64,000 nucleotides of DNA from Algoriphagus yeomjeoni (GCF_003259505.1 NZ_QLLK01000007.1:236763-300762), one strand, 5' to 3'; positions 26,417 to 36,678 are shown, counted from the stretch's first letter. Translations and numbers: made by a program. The notes: generated from the sequence alone by a model not told the origin.

Positions 26417-28750
26417 TTATTCTGATTTTAAAACTTTTACCGGCTCAATTTGCCCTGCTCGAATGGTTTGGGATAGGACGACCAGAATCCCGAGTATGGC
26501 TATCAAACTAAAGCCTAAGCTTACGTTTACAAGACCCAAATCAAGAGGAGTGCCCGTTTCCTCTTTTAATAAATCACCGCAAAACAAGCCCAATGGAACG
26601 CCAATAAGTCCAGCAATCAGAATTAGTAAACCAAATTTCCCGGTAACCGTCCATATCAGCTTTAAGCTGTTTGCACCCATTACTTTCCTTATGCCCAGTT
26701 CTTTAGTACGCGTTTCGACAGAGTAACTTGCTATGCCTAAAATGCCCAAAGAAGCTATTATTAAAACTATAAGGGCTAAGCCACCAAAAATCTCCATTTC
26801 TCCACTGATTTTCTCTGGATAACGCTGCGCTTTTAGGTTATATAGATTTGCTGTATTTTCAGGAAAGTTGTTTTTCCATAAGGATTGAATGGCTCTTGTT
26901 GCTTCCACTTCTGTATTAGGCTTTATTTTTATAAGCAAGGTGGCTATCTCATTTGGCAAATACCGATATACTAGCGGGCGTTGTTCGCCAATATTTTCAT
27001 TAGGCATGATGCCAATGACCTGTACATAGGCGGAGTCAAGTAATAGATTTTGCCCTACTAGATTCTCCAACCCTGGGGCGAATAATTTTGAAGCAGCTTC
27101 ATTCACCAACACATATTGCTCTGAACTCTGGGGCATATCTTTAGGGAAATTCTGTCCTGATTTTAAGCTGATGCCTTCTGTTTCAATTGTTTCCGGGTCA
27201 ATACTTACGTAATTCATTTCCAAAATTTTATCCTGAAATGTTACAGAAGATTTACTCATACGCATCGGTTCATAATACCAGTTAGTTGCCAAAATCGTCT
27301 CCACTTGATTTAATCGACTTAGTTCGTTTTGCAAGTTTTCATATGATTCACCTTTCAAATCAAGCGTGAGCACATTAGGTGAAATACTTGAGTCAATGGC
27401 TGCCTTGTTTTTTCTATCGTAATCGCCTACTATGACAACCAATATCATAAACATGATGGTCACTGAAAATTGTAAGACAATCACGACTTTATAAACAGCA
27501 ACACCCCGGAACAGCTTTATATTTTTCATTTTACGCAAAACCTCAATAGGCTTGAAGGCTGACAAAAGCCATGAAGGAAATGCTCCTGCTACTAATCCTG
27601 TGATAACGGCGTAGGTTAACAAACATAGAATTAGACCTATGTCCCAAGAAAAAGCCAAGTCATCCATATCGGGTATATAGTGGGCTAAAATAAGGACACA
27701 CGGTACAGTCAAGAACAAAGCAAATAAGGAAATAAGGGTGGCTTCAGTTAAAAATTGCCCAATAATTTGCCCTCTTGTTGCGCCTATCGTTTTGCGGACA
27801 CCTACTTCCTGCGCCCGGGAGAAGGCACGGGCTAGTGACAAACTGATGTAGTTAAAAGCAGATAATAGGGTTAAGGACAGAATTATGAAAAGTTGGATTT
27901 TTATAGCTGCCCAATCGGCTCCCGCATTAGAATCATTTTTAATGTCATTGTTTCGAGGGGTAATATCTTTTACGGGTTGGGCAATAAACTGAAGCTTACT
28001 GTTGTCCAGTTGGTGATTGTAATTTTGAAGCGATGTATTGAGTTGGCTAAAATTATCTTCGGATTTCAAACGTGCGTATATCGCTGCACCCTTGAACTCT
28101 CCCCAATCTTGCGAAATACTACTGATTGCTCCATTTTTTTCAAGCATTTCAGCAGAGTTAATGGATAGCATTGCCTCTATCGGTAAATGTGTTTCTAAAG
28201 GTGGGTCTTGGATGATTCCTTCTACAGTAAAAGAACCTAACTTTTCAAATTGAACTGTTTGACCTACTGCATCAGCGCTTCCAAAAATCTTTTCCGCTGT
28301 CTTTTCAGTTAAAAAAAGAGTACTGGAATTAGTGGTAAGGTTCTGTGCATTTCCCGACAACAAATTGAAGCCAAAAACATCAAAAAAGGAAGGCTCAGAA
28401 AACTTAATATCAATTGGCACGTCACCTTTGTCCGTTTGAAGGTTATATTTTCCTGCCACACGCACTTTCACCGTATTTTCAACAAAGGAGAAATATTCTA
28501 GCTGAGATGCCAATGGCAATGGAGCTGTTGCCCATTTTGTTTGTTCCCCGGCTATTGTTTGCTGCGTGAGTATTCGCACGAGTTGATTTAATTCTGGATG
28601 AAACCCGTCCGTATCGAAAGTGGCTTTTAGCCCTGTAAAAATGATAACACCAACCGCCATACTCAATGACAGGCTAATGATATTGATTAATGAAAAAAGT
28701 TTGTTTTTCCAGAGTATTCGGAGTGCAAGCCTTAAATTGTTCTTTATCAT
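26417..28750 (-). CDS. MacB/FtsX-type ABC transporter permease
   Basis: This 777-residue protein has the two-module architecture common in Bacteroidota: an N-terminal helix (about 20-40), a large periplasmic MacB-PCD domain, three FtsX helices (about 280-400), then a second helix, periplasmic domain and three C-terminal helices (about 660-770). Motifs: EVGVRKTIGATRGQIIGQFLTEA and its echo KELGIRKVMGANSLKLIW. The ATPase that should drive it is not adjacent. The substrate is unknown; exporters of this class move macrolides, lipoproteins or act in envelope signalling. Confidence 0.9.
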   Translation of the reverse strand: MIKNNLRLALRILWKNKLFSLINIISLSLSMAVGVIIFTGLKATFDTDGFHPELNQLVRILTQQTIAGEQTKWATAPLPLASQLEYFSFVENTVKVRVAGKYNLQTDKGDVPIDIKFSEPSFFDVFGFNLLSGNAQNLTTNSSTLFLTEKTAEKIFGSADAVGQTVQFEKLGSFTVEGIIQDPPLETHLPIEAMLSINSAEMLEKNGAISSISQDWGEFKGAAIYARLKSEDNFSQLNTSLQNYNHQLDNSKLQFIAQPVKDITPRNNDIKNDSNAGADWAAIKIQLFIILSLTLLSAFNYISLSLARAFSRAQEVGVRKTIGATRGQIIGQFLTEATLISLFALFLTVPCVLILAHYIPDMDDLAFSWDIGLILCLLTYAVITGLVAGAFPSWLLSAFKPIEVLRKMKNIKLFRGVAVYKVVIVLQFSVTIMFMILVVIVGDYDRKNKAAIDSSISPNVLTLDLKGESYENLQNELSRLNQVETILATNWYYEPMRMSKSSVTFQDKILEMNYVSIDPETIETEGISLKSGQNFPKDMPQSSEQYVLVNEAASKLFAPGLENLVGQNLLLDSAYVQVIGIMPNENIGEQRPLVYRYLPNEIATLLIKIKPNTEVEATRAIQSLWKNNFPENTANLYNLKAQRYPEKISGEMEIFGGLALIVLIIASLGILGIASYSVETRTKELGIRKVMGANSLKLIWTVTGKFGLLILIAGLIGVPLGLFCGDLLKEETGTPLDLGLVNVSLGFSLIAILGILVVLSQTIRAGQIEPVKVLKSE

Positions 28751-28977
28751 AACTAAAGCATTGATGTACTTATTTTATTTAGGCGGGATACTAAGATCAG
28801 GGACTATACTCTAAGAAGGTGGCAAAATCCACGCTAACACACATTGTATTAATTATCAGAGTTATACCAATTGTTCATTAAAAACTCTGCGCGATTTTCG
28901 TACACTTTTGTAGCGATTTGACACATTCAAGTAAAAAAATCTGGTTAAGTGAGTCTGTGTCCTATGCTATTGGCACA

Positions 28978-29043
28978 ATAAGAAAGGTGTAGATACAATC
29001 AACATCTAGGGATCTCAATGCCTAGACTACCCTCAGTGGGGGA
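28978..29043. repeat. Three-hairpin repeat, copy 4 (partial)
   Basis: GGTGTAGATACAATCAACATC, GATCTCAATGCCTAGACTAC and CTCAGTGGGGG. The first hairpin is missing and the second stem is disrupted on its right arm. Confidence 0.8.
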
Positions 29044-29090
29044 CGCGGTAAATATAGACGCCGTTGGCTTGTTGGTCCCAAACGGTGAAA
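29033..29090 (-). pseudogene. Remnant of a type IX secretion C-terminal sorting domain
   Basis: The minus strand reads TVWDQQANGVYIYRVPH then TGA, which matches the end of type IX sorting domains such as the porU-like gene here (DGKDEFGDQLANGVYIYRV). Only about 19 residues survive and the stop lies inside repeat copy 4. The rest of the gene is gone. Confidence 0.5.
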
Positions 29091-29125
29091 TATGAGAGGG
29101 AAAACAACCCCGCAAGCGCATAACC

Positions 29126-29428
29126 TTAAAATTTTCTTCTGCTAGGGCTTTGTCGATTCGAAAAGAAGGAAAGGATTTCTATTGTTTCCTTCACTATTCT
29201 ATAGTACATCGTGTTATGCTTCGCCACTACCGCTTGTCGCACTCCTTTTTTGTCAGGCGATTCTTGAAAAATTGTAGGATTTTTTGAGATCAGTTCCAGA
29301 GTATGCTCAATTTTCAAGCCTAGCTTCACTAGTTCTTTTTCAGTCCAATTATCTTCTAGATATTTAAAAGTAGATTCTAACTCAGATAAAGCGTGATCAG
29401 TCCAAAAAATCTTAAAGCCACTTCCCAT
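29126..29428 (-). CDS. ParE/RelE-type toxin
   Basis: This 100-residue protein starts KIFWTDHALSELESTFKYLEDNW and continues LELISKNPTIFQESPDKKGVRQAVVAKHNTMYYRIVKETIEILSFF, which is the ParE/RelE fold. The gene overlaps the upstream antitoxin-like gene by 17 bases, as in type II toxin-antitoxin modules. The target is either gyrase or ribosome-bound mRNA; the ParE-like sequence favours gyrase, weakly. Confidence 0.88.
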   Translation of the reverse strand: MGSGFKIFWTDHALSELESTFKYLEDNWTEKELVKLGLKIEHTLELISKNPTIFQESPDKKGVRQAVVAKHNTMYYRIVKETIEILSFFSNRQSPSRRKF

Positions 29429-29645
29429 ATATTTTTTGAGCTTCAGAATTTGGCTTTAGTTTACCCTCATTCGCATCATCAATCCCTTTTTGAATTGATA
29501 ATCTCTCCTCATCAGAAATTGCCCCCCACCAATCGGATTTCTCTCTTTCTCTAAACTTCATCAGCTTATCAATTAAAGAGGAGTCTTCCAAAGTGGATAA
29601 CCATTGTATCAATTCTATCTTTTTGTTTTGAAGTTCTAAATCCAT
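29412..29645 (-). CDS. Antitoxin-like partner of ParE/RelE-type toxin
   Basis: This 77-residue protein precedes the toxin in the same direction. It contains the pattern WWGAISDEERLSIQKGIDDANEGKLKPNSEAQKIYGKWL, which resembles the C-terminal toxin-binding part of addiction-module proteins with unstructured tails. No separate DNA-binding domain is visible. The pairing and overlap carry most of the evidence. Confidence 0.8.
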   Translation of the reverse strand: MDLELQNKKIELIQWLSTLEDSSLIDKLMKFREREKSDWWGAISDEERLSIQKGIDDANEGKLKPNSEAQKIYGKWL

Positions 29646-29883
29646 AATTCTAATATATCAAGAAAAAAATACTGAATCCCATAAATTCTTATGTATGCCC
29701 TTTTATCCGCCAACGATGCTCAAAAACATCGTAAGCATGGTAAACTCAAGCTTCAAGCCAATTCACCCTGCCTCGGCGTAAACACACTTCCGTCTCCCGT
29801 CTTCGGCCTTCCGTCCACATAAGAAAACACCATGACCTAAAACATTGCAGATTACCTTAACAAAGCAGATTCCTGAAATAAAC

Positions 29884-32800
29884 CTATCTCAACAAATACA
29901 TCTTCCCATATCCCTTCTTAAATGCCTTGTCTCCGGCGGTAGGTCTGTGCTCCATAAATTGGCCGTTTTTGCGGACTAGAACTCGGTAGATATAGACGCC
30001 GTTTGCGAGTTGGTCGCCAAACTCATCCTTGCCATCCCAAGCGTACTCGGTTAGGTTATTTCCTATTCGTATCGGACCTAGTTCGTTTTGCAGGATTTCC
30101 CGTACGACCTTGCCCGTGACGGTCATGATCTGGATCTTGATCTCGTCAGGCACTTCCATACCCGTCACCGTAAAGACAAAGCGCACCGAGGTGCTGAATG
30201 GATTCGGATAAGGATAAAAATTAGTGATCTGGGATTCGTTGATCACTTCGAAGGTGATCTCATAGGGTTCGCTGGAATCCTCATTCGTGATTCTCAGCGT
30301 ATAGATCCCATCTTCGAGCGGTCCAGGAATCAGGGAAACTTTAAAGTCTTCGTCTTCTGATGCTGGTGTCCAAGTCAAGTTAGGATTGGAGAAATTCACC
30401 CGCTTGAAGTCACAGGATTCACAGTTTTGCTTCAGGAAGAGCTCCAATCCGACAGTATCTTTTTTATAAATCAGGGTTTGATCATTCTTCAACAAAGCCG
30501 TGATCAGCACATTTGGTGAGACTATATCTCCGTCCATAATGTAGATTCCGTCGAAGTTCACATCTAGCAGCGCCGTGGAGTTATCCCCCTCCACGATGAA
30601 GTAGGAACCCAGATCCACCTGATTGTTGCGGAAAGTCTGCTCCCGCTGTATTCTAGGATTCGCAAAAATTTCCAGTTCGTTCTCCCCTGCCTTTCCTATG
30701 GAATTGAATTCTATGGTAAAGTCAAATGCCTCCCCTGCTTTCAGTGCTGGGAATTTCTTTGAGAACTCTTCCACTTTTTTACTCGTCAGATTGGTCATTT
30801 TCCAATCCACCTGAATAGAATCCAGGAAGTTGTATTTTGAAATATTTTTGAACTGCAATTCCAGCAAGCCCGTTTCTCCCTCGCGCAGATTCACTTGCTC
30901 CTTAGCGGATTTGAGAATCAAAACTCCCTCTGGCACTCCGGTATAATTCACCTGCCACTTGTCTAGCTGAGCAGGTGCCGTTGACTCGGGATCGTTCATA
31001 CTATAGCGTAGTTTCAAATAGGGATAAGTAGCCGTACTGATAAATGACAGATCCATTTCCCGGTCGTAGGTATTCTCAATCAAAAGCTCTTCTTCGCCAT
31101 TATCCTTTACTCCGATGATGTCGAAGTAAGTTCTCTCTTCCTCATTGATCCAGTTTCTGGCATTTACATGTTGGAAGAAACGCTCCCAAGATGACGCAGG
31201 ACCAACTCTCGGTGTCAAAATCATCCCTGAAGTCAGGTATCCCGAAAGCTCGGTATCAAAGGAAAGAGTTTGCTGAGAAGCCGGAACTTCCATGTTTTTA
31301 TTCCCTACAATCTCAATCGCTTCCCCAGGACGCATGCCTTTTCTACCGTAAAGAATATAAGGCTCACCAGTTTTCAAAGCCCTCAGCGTAGCCTCGCTTG
31401 CTCCAAATTCCTTCAACTTTTCAAACGCAATATCTGGCCAAGCTTCAAAGGTGACATTGCCCACAGAGAAAATCACCACATAATCCCCGGCTTTTACATT
31501 ATTCACATAGTCAACTAGCATCGTTTGCCCAGGCGTAGTAATCCATGAGTTTTGAATACTCTGAATCATTTGCGGCACTCGACCACAAGCTCTGGAATCC
31601 AGTATATCAAATCCAGGAACCGGAATCGCCAAATATGGCATGAGGCTTTTTTGCTCAAAAGCCACCAAACCCAAGGAGCCATTCGGACAGAGACGGCTAT
31701 TGGCATTGTTCACATTATCGATGATCTGCGGAATCTGATTTAGGTAGAACTGCGTGTTTCGGAATGATAGGGTATCCACAGCCGATCCTACCGTAAAGAC
31801 CCCAATAGTAGCTTGCTGATCCAGGTATTTCCAGCTTCGATCTGACTCTTTGAGCTCCAAATTGGTCAACTGATCCTCATCAAGCTGGTAAGTCGTACGC
31901 TGAGTCCAGCCTTCAGGACCGGATGGGATAAAAGAGAAACTGGAATTAGTCCAGGCATCCGTCTCGCCAGGATTGGCCTCCTGAAATTTTGATCGCCAAT
32001 AGAAAGTCGTGCTGTCCGAGAATGCAGTAAGCGGCAAAGGCATTTCTGCCAGCCCTCTTGTGGTCACCCGAACTTCTCTGCGGTACGCGGAATTGAATGC
32101 TGCCGCAGTATCCAACTGAATGATGATGGTCCGGTCATCAATGATTTTGCCTGGCGCCTGAGCGACTAGCTTCGTCTCAGTTCCACTCACAATACCATAC
32201 TCTAGTGGATAGAGATTGAGCGTGCCACTGAGTGGAATAAACTTGGTGTAGCTGACCGAATTATTAGCAAAGGTCATTTCCTCCACTTCCATTTTCGAAT
32301 TCACCTCAATAGTAAAGGTGTTTTCACCAGCTGAATTCCTGCCGATATTCGGAATAGTAAAATTGAGCGAATCAATTCTTGCTATGTAGGGGATTTTTAT
32401 CGGGTCAAAGTTTTCAATAGTTCCATCAGGCAATCTTCTACTCACCTTATATTCTATGGAATCTGTATCGACTCTACCGATATTTCTCAGGACAAAACTC
32501 AAGTTCAAACTATCTGAAAGCACGGAAATCGGCACTTCGTCAAAACTATCAAGAGAAACTTCCTCCAGTTTGACCGCATAATCAGCTTTGTCCGCAGGAA
32601 AAATCCGCACTCCTGGATCACCATAATTGATCATCTGCTCCATATGGGAATAAGAAAGAGGATCTGTTCCGTACTCATCAAGATAGGCAGTTTCAGCCTC
32701 CATTTTCACTTCACCAAGCGTGCGATAGATGAGTGTGCTGTCTGAAAAGGCCTTTTTGTAAAACATATCGGTATAGCGGCGCAGGTAGACATCCACCCCG

Positions 32801-34902
32801 ATAGAGGAATTGGCCATAACCGAGATCCCTCCCTTCTCCGGCGTGATCACCCAATCCTCACCTTGGGTGTAGCTATTTCCATTGGCACTTCCATAGTCGC
32901 AACCGTTAAAAAGCATGATCGGATATTTGCCTTTATTCTGATAATTCAGCGTGGGATCAGAGGCAAAACCTATTTCTATATCGATAACAGTCGGTGATCC
33001 ATGGCCGAAAAACGTCAACATGGATCGGCCTTCGTTTAGATCTCCTGTGATATCAATTACCTCAATGGTAGAATTGGACCGCTTGCGATAGGTGGTGACA
33101 TTCCCTCCCAAATAAAGTCCCTCAGCAATGGTTTTGAAGCCATTCATGAAATTGAAAAAGCGCTCCAGCTCAAACTCTGACACTCCGCCCGATAGGTGAA
33201 TCAACTCCTTTTGCCAAGAATCCGAAATACCAACTTCATCTTTTTCTATTGCTTTGCTCAGGTAATCCGCCAAGTGTTGTGAATTTCTAGCTGGAATCCT
33301 TCCTACTGCGAGAGCGGGAGCCAAAGGTTTGTCTGGGTCAAGCCCAAGGGTGTACACATTATCCGAAAAAGGAAATCCACCTGCAGGAACTAGATCACGA
33401 AAGCTAAAAGCCGAGGGGTTGTTTCGGTAGAAATAAGTGACTCCACCTGCTCTAGCAGTAGAAAAAACCGCTAAGGCTCTTCCCGCAAGAAGCATGTGCG
33501 TAGGCTTATGCACTGGATAATAGGCTCTCAAAAACTCATAGATCGCAGCGGGAGTATATTCTCCATAGGAAAACTGATTGTACAAATCCTCCATTTTCAC
33601 AATGAGCGTATCAAAACCTCCTCCCGCAGGAGAAGCTCTGTGATCTGCATAGGCTTTGAGTGGATTGTCAAACTGCGTGCTCGGCTGCTCCAAGGCGGTA
33701 TGACCAACCAAAATGTAATTAGCGGCTTGCGCTAAGTAATTCCTGAATTTGACCGGCTCAAGCCTAGCAATGGGGATGATATTTTCCTCATTTTGCACCC
33801 AAACTTTGCTCGAATCACTTTGAATAGAAGACCTGAAAGACAAGGTCTGTCCAGTTTTGCTGAGCTGTACTTTTTGAGGATTAATTGGATCCGCGATATC
33901 TATAGCTGAATAATTACCGGAAATTCCCGAGAGCTGGATTCTCTGATTTCCGGATGGGGAAATGAACAGCTTCGAAGCAAAATCACCAGAACTAACATTA
34001 TTTCTATAAGTGATTTTGGCATAAGCCACAGAAATATTATCGGCAGATTCCGGTCCTGCCGAATTCACGCCAATGACTATACTCCCGTCGGAATTGAAGT
34101 CACTCATGGCTAGGTCTAGCGTAACTTGCGGAGACTCGAACTGAACACTGGAAATTGTACCAACCAGTCGTTGATTTGTCGGGGTAGGTCCAGCCAAAAT
34201 TCTAGTGGTGTGAGGATTGAAAGACCTTCCTACCAAACCGATTTCAAGCTTGGCGGTTCCAGCGCCCATCACTCCCAGCTCATTTAGTGTGAGTTGTCGG
34301 GTGCTCCCTTTTGTGATGATGCCAGACATCCATCCCTGTCCTTGATCGAACTTTGACAACCTAAAACCCAGTGCATATCCCACTCCCAGCGAGTACTGCT
34401 CACCTATCGCCAGCAATTTCTCTGAGGAATAGCTTGTGGCTGCCGGCAAAGCAACCTCAGGTGCAGATCGTAGGACCATCCGCTTTCCATTCTGTCCGGT
34501 GGTAACAGTTAGGAAAAAAGCAGTGGAGTCAGAATTCGTATTGAAATATGGATTTGGGATCTTTTCAAAGTCTGTGTACAGCAATTTATCAAGCGTACCA
34601 TCATTCCGTTGCCCAAAGAAATCTATGTAATCGTCCCCGTCAAACCTCCCGTCATTTTCTCCTTCTATATGAATCGCAACTTCTTGTCCTCTATGATAAA
34701 GACGGATATTTCTTGGGTCTAAACCGGTGAGATTGATCCCCGAACCACTTAAGGAGGAGGCAGAGATCCGGTGAATGCCATCCGAGCCAGTTGGGATTTT
34801 ATAGTACGTTTGGTTGTAATTGTACCAAACCGGCTCCTGAGCTAGAGCTAAGTTGGAAAGCACGAGAAATCCCAGAAAAATGAACGTGAGTTTTTTTATC
34901 AT
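29884..34902 (-). CDS. porU: PorU-like type IX secretion sortase, C25 peptidase domain
   Basis: This 1672-residue protein has a signal peptide (LTFIFLGFLVLSNLALAQ) and a gingipain-like C25 domain with the catalytic histidine in FFGHGSPT (about 630) and the cysteine in LFNGCDYGS (about 660). Beta-sandwich CARDB-like repeats follow, and the C-terminus ends with a Por sorting-like region (YPNPF...DGKDEFGDQLANGVYIYRV). It is much longer than Porphyromonas gingivalis PorU (about 1158 residues), so extra repeats are present. PorU removes C-terminal signals and attaches cargo to A-LPS or the surface. It overlaps the porV-like gene by four bases. Confidence 0.88.
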   Translation of the reverse strand: MIKKLTFIFLGFLVLSNLALAQEPVWYNYNQTYYKIPTGSDGIHRISASSLSGSGINLTGLDPRNIRLYHRGQEVAIHIEGENDGRFDGDDYIDFFGQRNDGTLDKLLYTDFEKIPNPYFNTNSDSTAFFLTVTTGQNGKRMVLRSAPEVALPAATSYSSEKLLAIGEQYSLGVGYALGFRLSKFDQGQGWMSGIITKGSTRQLTLNELGVMGAGTAKLEIGLVGRSFNPHTTRILAGPTPTNQRLVGTISSVQFESPQVTLDLAMSDFNSDGSIVIGVNSAGPESADNISVAYAKITYRNNVSSGDFASKLFISPSGNQRIQLSGISGNYSAIDIADPINPQKVQLSKTGQTLSFRSSIQSDSSKVWVQNEENIIPIARLEPVKFRNYLAQAANYILVGHTALEQPSTQFDNPLKAYADHRASPAGGGFDTLIVKMEDLYNQFSYGEYTPAAIYEFLRAYYPVHKPTHMLLAGRALAVFSTARAGGVTYFYRNNPSAFSFRDLVPAGGFPFSDNVYTLGLDPDKPLAPALAVGRIPARNSQHLADYLSKAIEKDEVGISDSWQKELIHLSGGVSEFELERFFNFMNGFKTIAEGLYLGGNVTTYRKRSNSTIEVIDITGDLNEGRSMLTFFGHGSPTVIDIEIGFASDPTLNYQNKGKYPIMLFNGCDYGSANGNSYTQGEDWVITPEKGGISVMANSSIGVDVYLRRYTDMFYKKAFSDSTLIYRTLGEVKMEAETAYLDEYGTDPLSYSHMEQMINYGDPGVRIFPADKADYAVKLEEVSLDSFDEVPISVLSDSLNLSFVLRNIGRVDTDSIEYKVSRRLPDGTIENFDPIKIPYIARIDSLNFTIPNIGRNSAGENTFTIEVNSKMEVEEMTFANNSVSYTKFIPLSGTLNLYPLEYGIVSGTETKLVAQAPGKIIDDRTIIIQLDTAAAFNSAYRREVRVTTRGLAEMPLPLTAFSDSTTFYWRSKFQEANPGETDAWTNSSFSFIPSGPEGWTQRTTYQLDEDQLTNLELKESDRSWKYLDQQATIGVFTVGSAVDTLSFRNTQFYLNQIPQIIDNVNNANSRLCPNGSLGLVAFEQKSLMPYLAIPVPGFDILDSRACGRVPQMIQSIQNSWITTPGQTMLVDYVNNVKAGDYVVIFSVGNVTFEAWPDIAFEKLKEFGASEATLRALKTGEPYILYGRKGMRPGEAIEIVGNKNMEVPASQQTLSFDTELSGYLTSGMILTPRVGPASSWERFFQHVNARNWINEEERTYFDIIGVKDNGEEELLIENTYDREMDLSFISTATYPYLKLRYSMNDPESTAPAQLDKWQVNYTGVPEGVLILKSAKEQVNLREGETGLLELQFKNISKYNFLDSIQVDWKMTNLTSKKVEEFSKKFPALKAGEAFDFTIEFNSIGKAGENELEIFANPRIQREQTFRNNQVDLGSYFIVEGDNSTALLDVNFDGIYIMDGDIVSPNVLITALLKNDQTLIYKKDTVGLELFLKQNCESCDFKRVNFSNPNLTWTPASEDEDFKVSLIPGPLEDGIYTLRITNEDSSEPYEITFEVINESQITNFYPYPNPFSTSVRFVFTVTGMEVPDEIKIQIMTVTGKVVREILQNELGPIRIGNNLTEYAWDGKDEFGDQLANGVYIYRVLVRKNGQFMEHRPTAGDKAFKKGYGKMYLLR

Positions 34903-36032
34903 TTGTCTGTCCAGCTTTTAAATTCCCTGAAATCAGGATCCAATTTCTCCAAACTTACTTTCACACTGAATATATGGGAATAAGGTGTCTCAGAAACATT
35001 TCCAATATCTGAAAGTGCATAATCGATCTGAAATCGCTCACTGATAAAAACCCCGATCCCCATACTTGGCTGCATATTCAGGCTTTCATTCCCTTGGAAA
35101 TCCTTGATGTATTGAAAGTTACCAACACCTGCGCGTAAGAAAGCAATATTCTGAAAACCAGCTTCTAATCCAAACCTTGGGTCTATGCTTAGCAAAGGAG
35201 TGCTGATCACCGTATTTCTCTCCCCATCAAATGTCATATCCAAGTCAAGTGTCGTCAGTAAATTGAATTTGCTCCCAAACTCAAACGTGTAAGCTACAGA
35301 GGAAATCGCCCTTGGCAAGGTCAGCTCCACAGAATTCACAGGTATTTCATTATCAGTCTGGGCGTAGATCTCGCGTACCAATTCTGCATTGTGCGACCAG
35401 GCATTGAAAGTCGTCGTGATATCACGTACCATTAAGCCCAGCGTCAGCTTGTCTTTCACATAGATTCCTCCCACATCCAACCCAAATCCCCAAGCTTGCG
35501 CAAATTTTCCCACATTTCTATGGATGATTTTAGCATTCATACCAACCTTAAATTTATCCGAAAGGTCTCGGGCATAGCTCAGAAGCATGGCATAATCTGC
35601 CGCATTGAAAAACTGTATGTTATTGTAATTCAAAGCCCCATTGGCATCGTACAGAAATCTGGTATCGGGAATATCATCCACTCCGAAGCGGATAAGAGAA
35701 ACAGCAACTTGGCTTTTATCCTTTATTGGTGTGGTAAAACTCAGGTAATCATATTGGGCCACCCCTGCGAAGTATTCTGAGTGCATTAGGCTGAATTCGT
35801 ATTTGTGCTGAACTCCCATCAGAGCAGCCGGATTCCAATAAGCCGCCGTTACATCCCGGACGGCTGAGACTTGGGCACCGCCCATACCAAGTGCCCTTGC
35901 CCCTACTCCTATGCTTAGGAATTCATTGGAATACTTGGGCGACAAATCCTGGGAAAAAACACGCGTACTCCCCGCCATTAGAAGGAATAAGAGAAAGGAA
36001 TAAAAAACTGAAGTTGCTCTGCTAAAATTCAC
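34899..36032 (-). CDS. porV: PorV-like outer-membrane beta-barrel of type IX secretion
   Basis: This 377-residue protein has a signal peptide (FLLFLLMAGSTRVFSQ) followed by FLSIGVGARALGMGGAQVSAVRDVTAAYWNPAAL, the signature of PorV/PorQ (FadL-like). It starts the porV-porU pair, with porU coupled by a four-base ATGA overlap. PorV recognises type IX cargo and works with PorU. PorQ is similar in sequence; the adjacency to porU is the reason I prefer PorV. Confidence 0.88.
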   Translation of the reverse strand: MNFSRATSVFYSFLLFLLMAGSTRVFSQDLSPKYSNEFLSIGVGARALGMGGAQVSAVRDVTAAYWNPAALMGVQHKYEFSLMHSEYFAGVAQYDYLSFTTPIKDKSQVAVSLIRFGVDDIPDTRFLYDANGALNYNNIQFFNAADYAMLLSYARDLSDKFKVGMNAKIIHRNVGKFAQAWGFGLDVGGIYVKDKLTLGLMVRDITTTFNAWSHNAELVREIYAQTDNEIPVNSVELTLPRAISSVAYTFEFGSKFNLLTTLDLDMTFDGERNTVISTPLLSIDPRFGLEAGFQNIAFLRAGVGNFQYIKDFQGNESLNMQPSMGIGVFISERFQIDYALSDIGNVSETPYSHIFSVKVSLEKLDPDFREFKSWTDK

Positions 36033-36251
36033 CTTTCAAAATAAACCAAATAATCAGTCCAATGGCAACTCAGGTAAAAAATAATGAAATAATGCTACTA
36101 TAATTATCTCCAGTGATGCCATCAAGCTTACTTTCTTTTCTTAATTAGCAGGAAGACCCCTGCCCGAACTGCAGGCGGGGGTGACCGAAGACCGAAGACC
36201 GAAGCAGCTTCAATGCTTGGGTTAACCATATAATTAAGTCAGAATTATACC

Positions 36252-36443
36252 GATCGTGCCTTTGGCACTCTGGCAATCCTTAATTCACTTTGTTACCCCG
36301 AATTTCGCTTCGCTGTATTCGGGGCTGATATGGATTTTGCCCTTGGCAAAAACCCTTGCCAACGGCAAGGCCAATAACAGCCCAGAATGCAATTCTGGGT
36401 ATGTATCGTTTAGTTATATTTATAGAGTGCTGTTAGCACGATC
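36252..36443. repeat. Mosaic palindromic repeat, copy A
   Basis: 192 bp. Ends: GATCGTGCCTTTGGCACTC and GAGTGCTGTTAGCACGATC. Inside: CCCCGAAT...ATTCGGGG, TTGCCCTTGGCAA, CCTTGCCAACGGCAAGG and CCCAGAATGCAATTCTGGG. The right hairpin has the stem GTGCT/AGCAC where other copies have GTGCC/GGCAC, a compensatory pair change. Confidence 0.9.
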
Positions 36444-36486
36444 TATATTTTTCTATCAATGCAAATCATGATTCCGATTAATTATT

Positions 36487-36678
36487 GATCGTGCCTTTGG
36501 CACTCTGGGGATTCTCAATACACCTTTTTACCCCGAATTTCGCTACGCTGTATTCGGGGCTAATATGGATTTTGCCCTTGGCAAAAACCCTTGCCAACGG
36601 CAAGGCCAATAAAAGCCCAGAATGCAATTCTGGGTATGTATCGTTTAGTTATATTTATAGAGTGCCAACGGCACGATC
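36487..36678. repeat. Mosaic palindromic repeat, copy B
   Basis: 192 bp, same order and almost the same sequence as copy A, beginning 44 bases after its end. It ends 31 bases before the tnpA start. The right terminal hairpin is GTGCC-AAC-GGCAC. Confidence 0.92.

Noticed and set aside
36256..36471. Open frames inside the palindromic repeats, including the N-terminal extension of tnpA.
   Set aside because: They translate repeat modules and change with copy; the known TnpA N-terminus starts at 36710.
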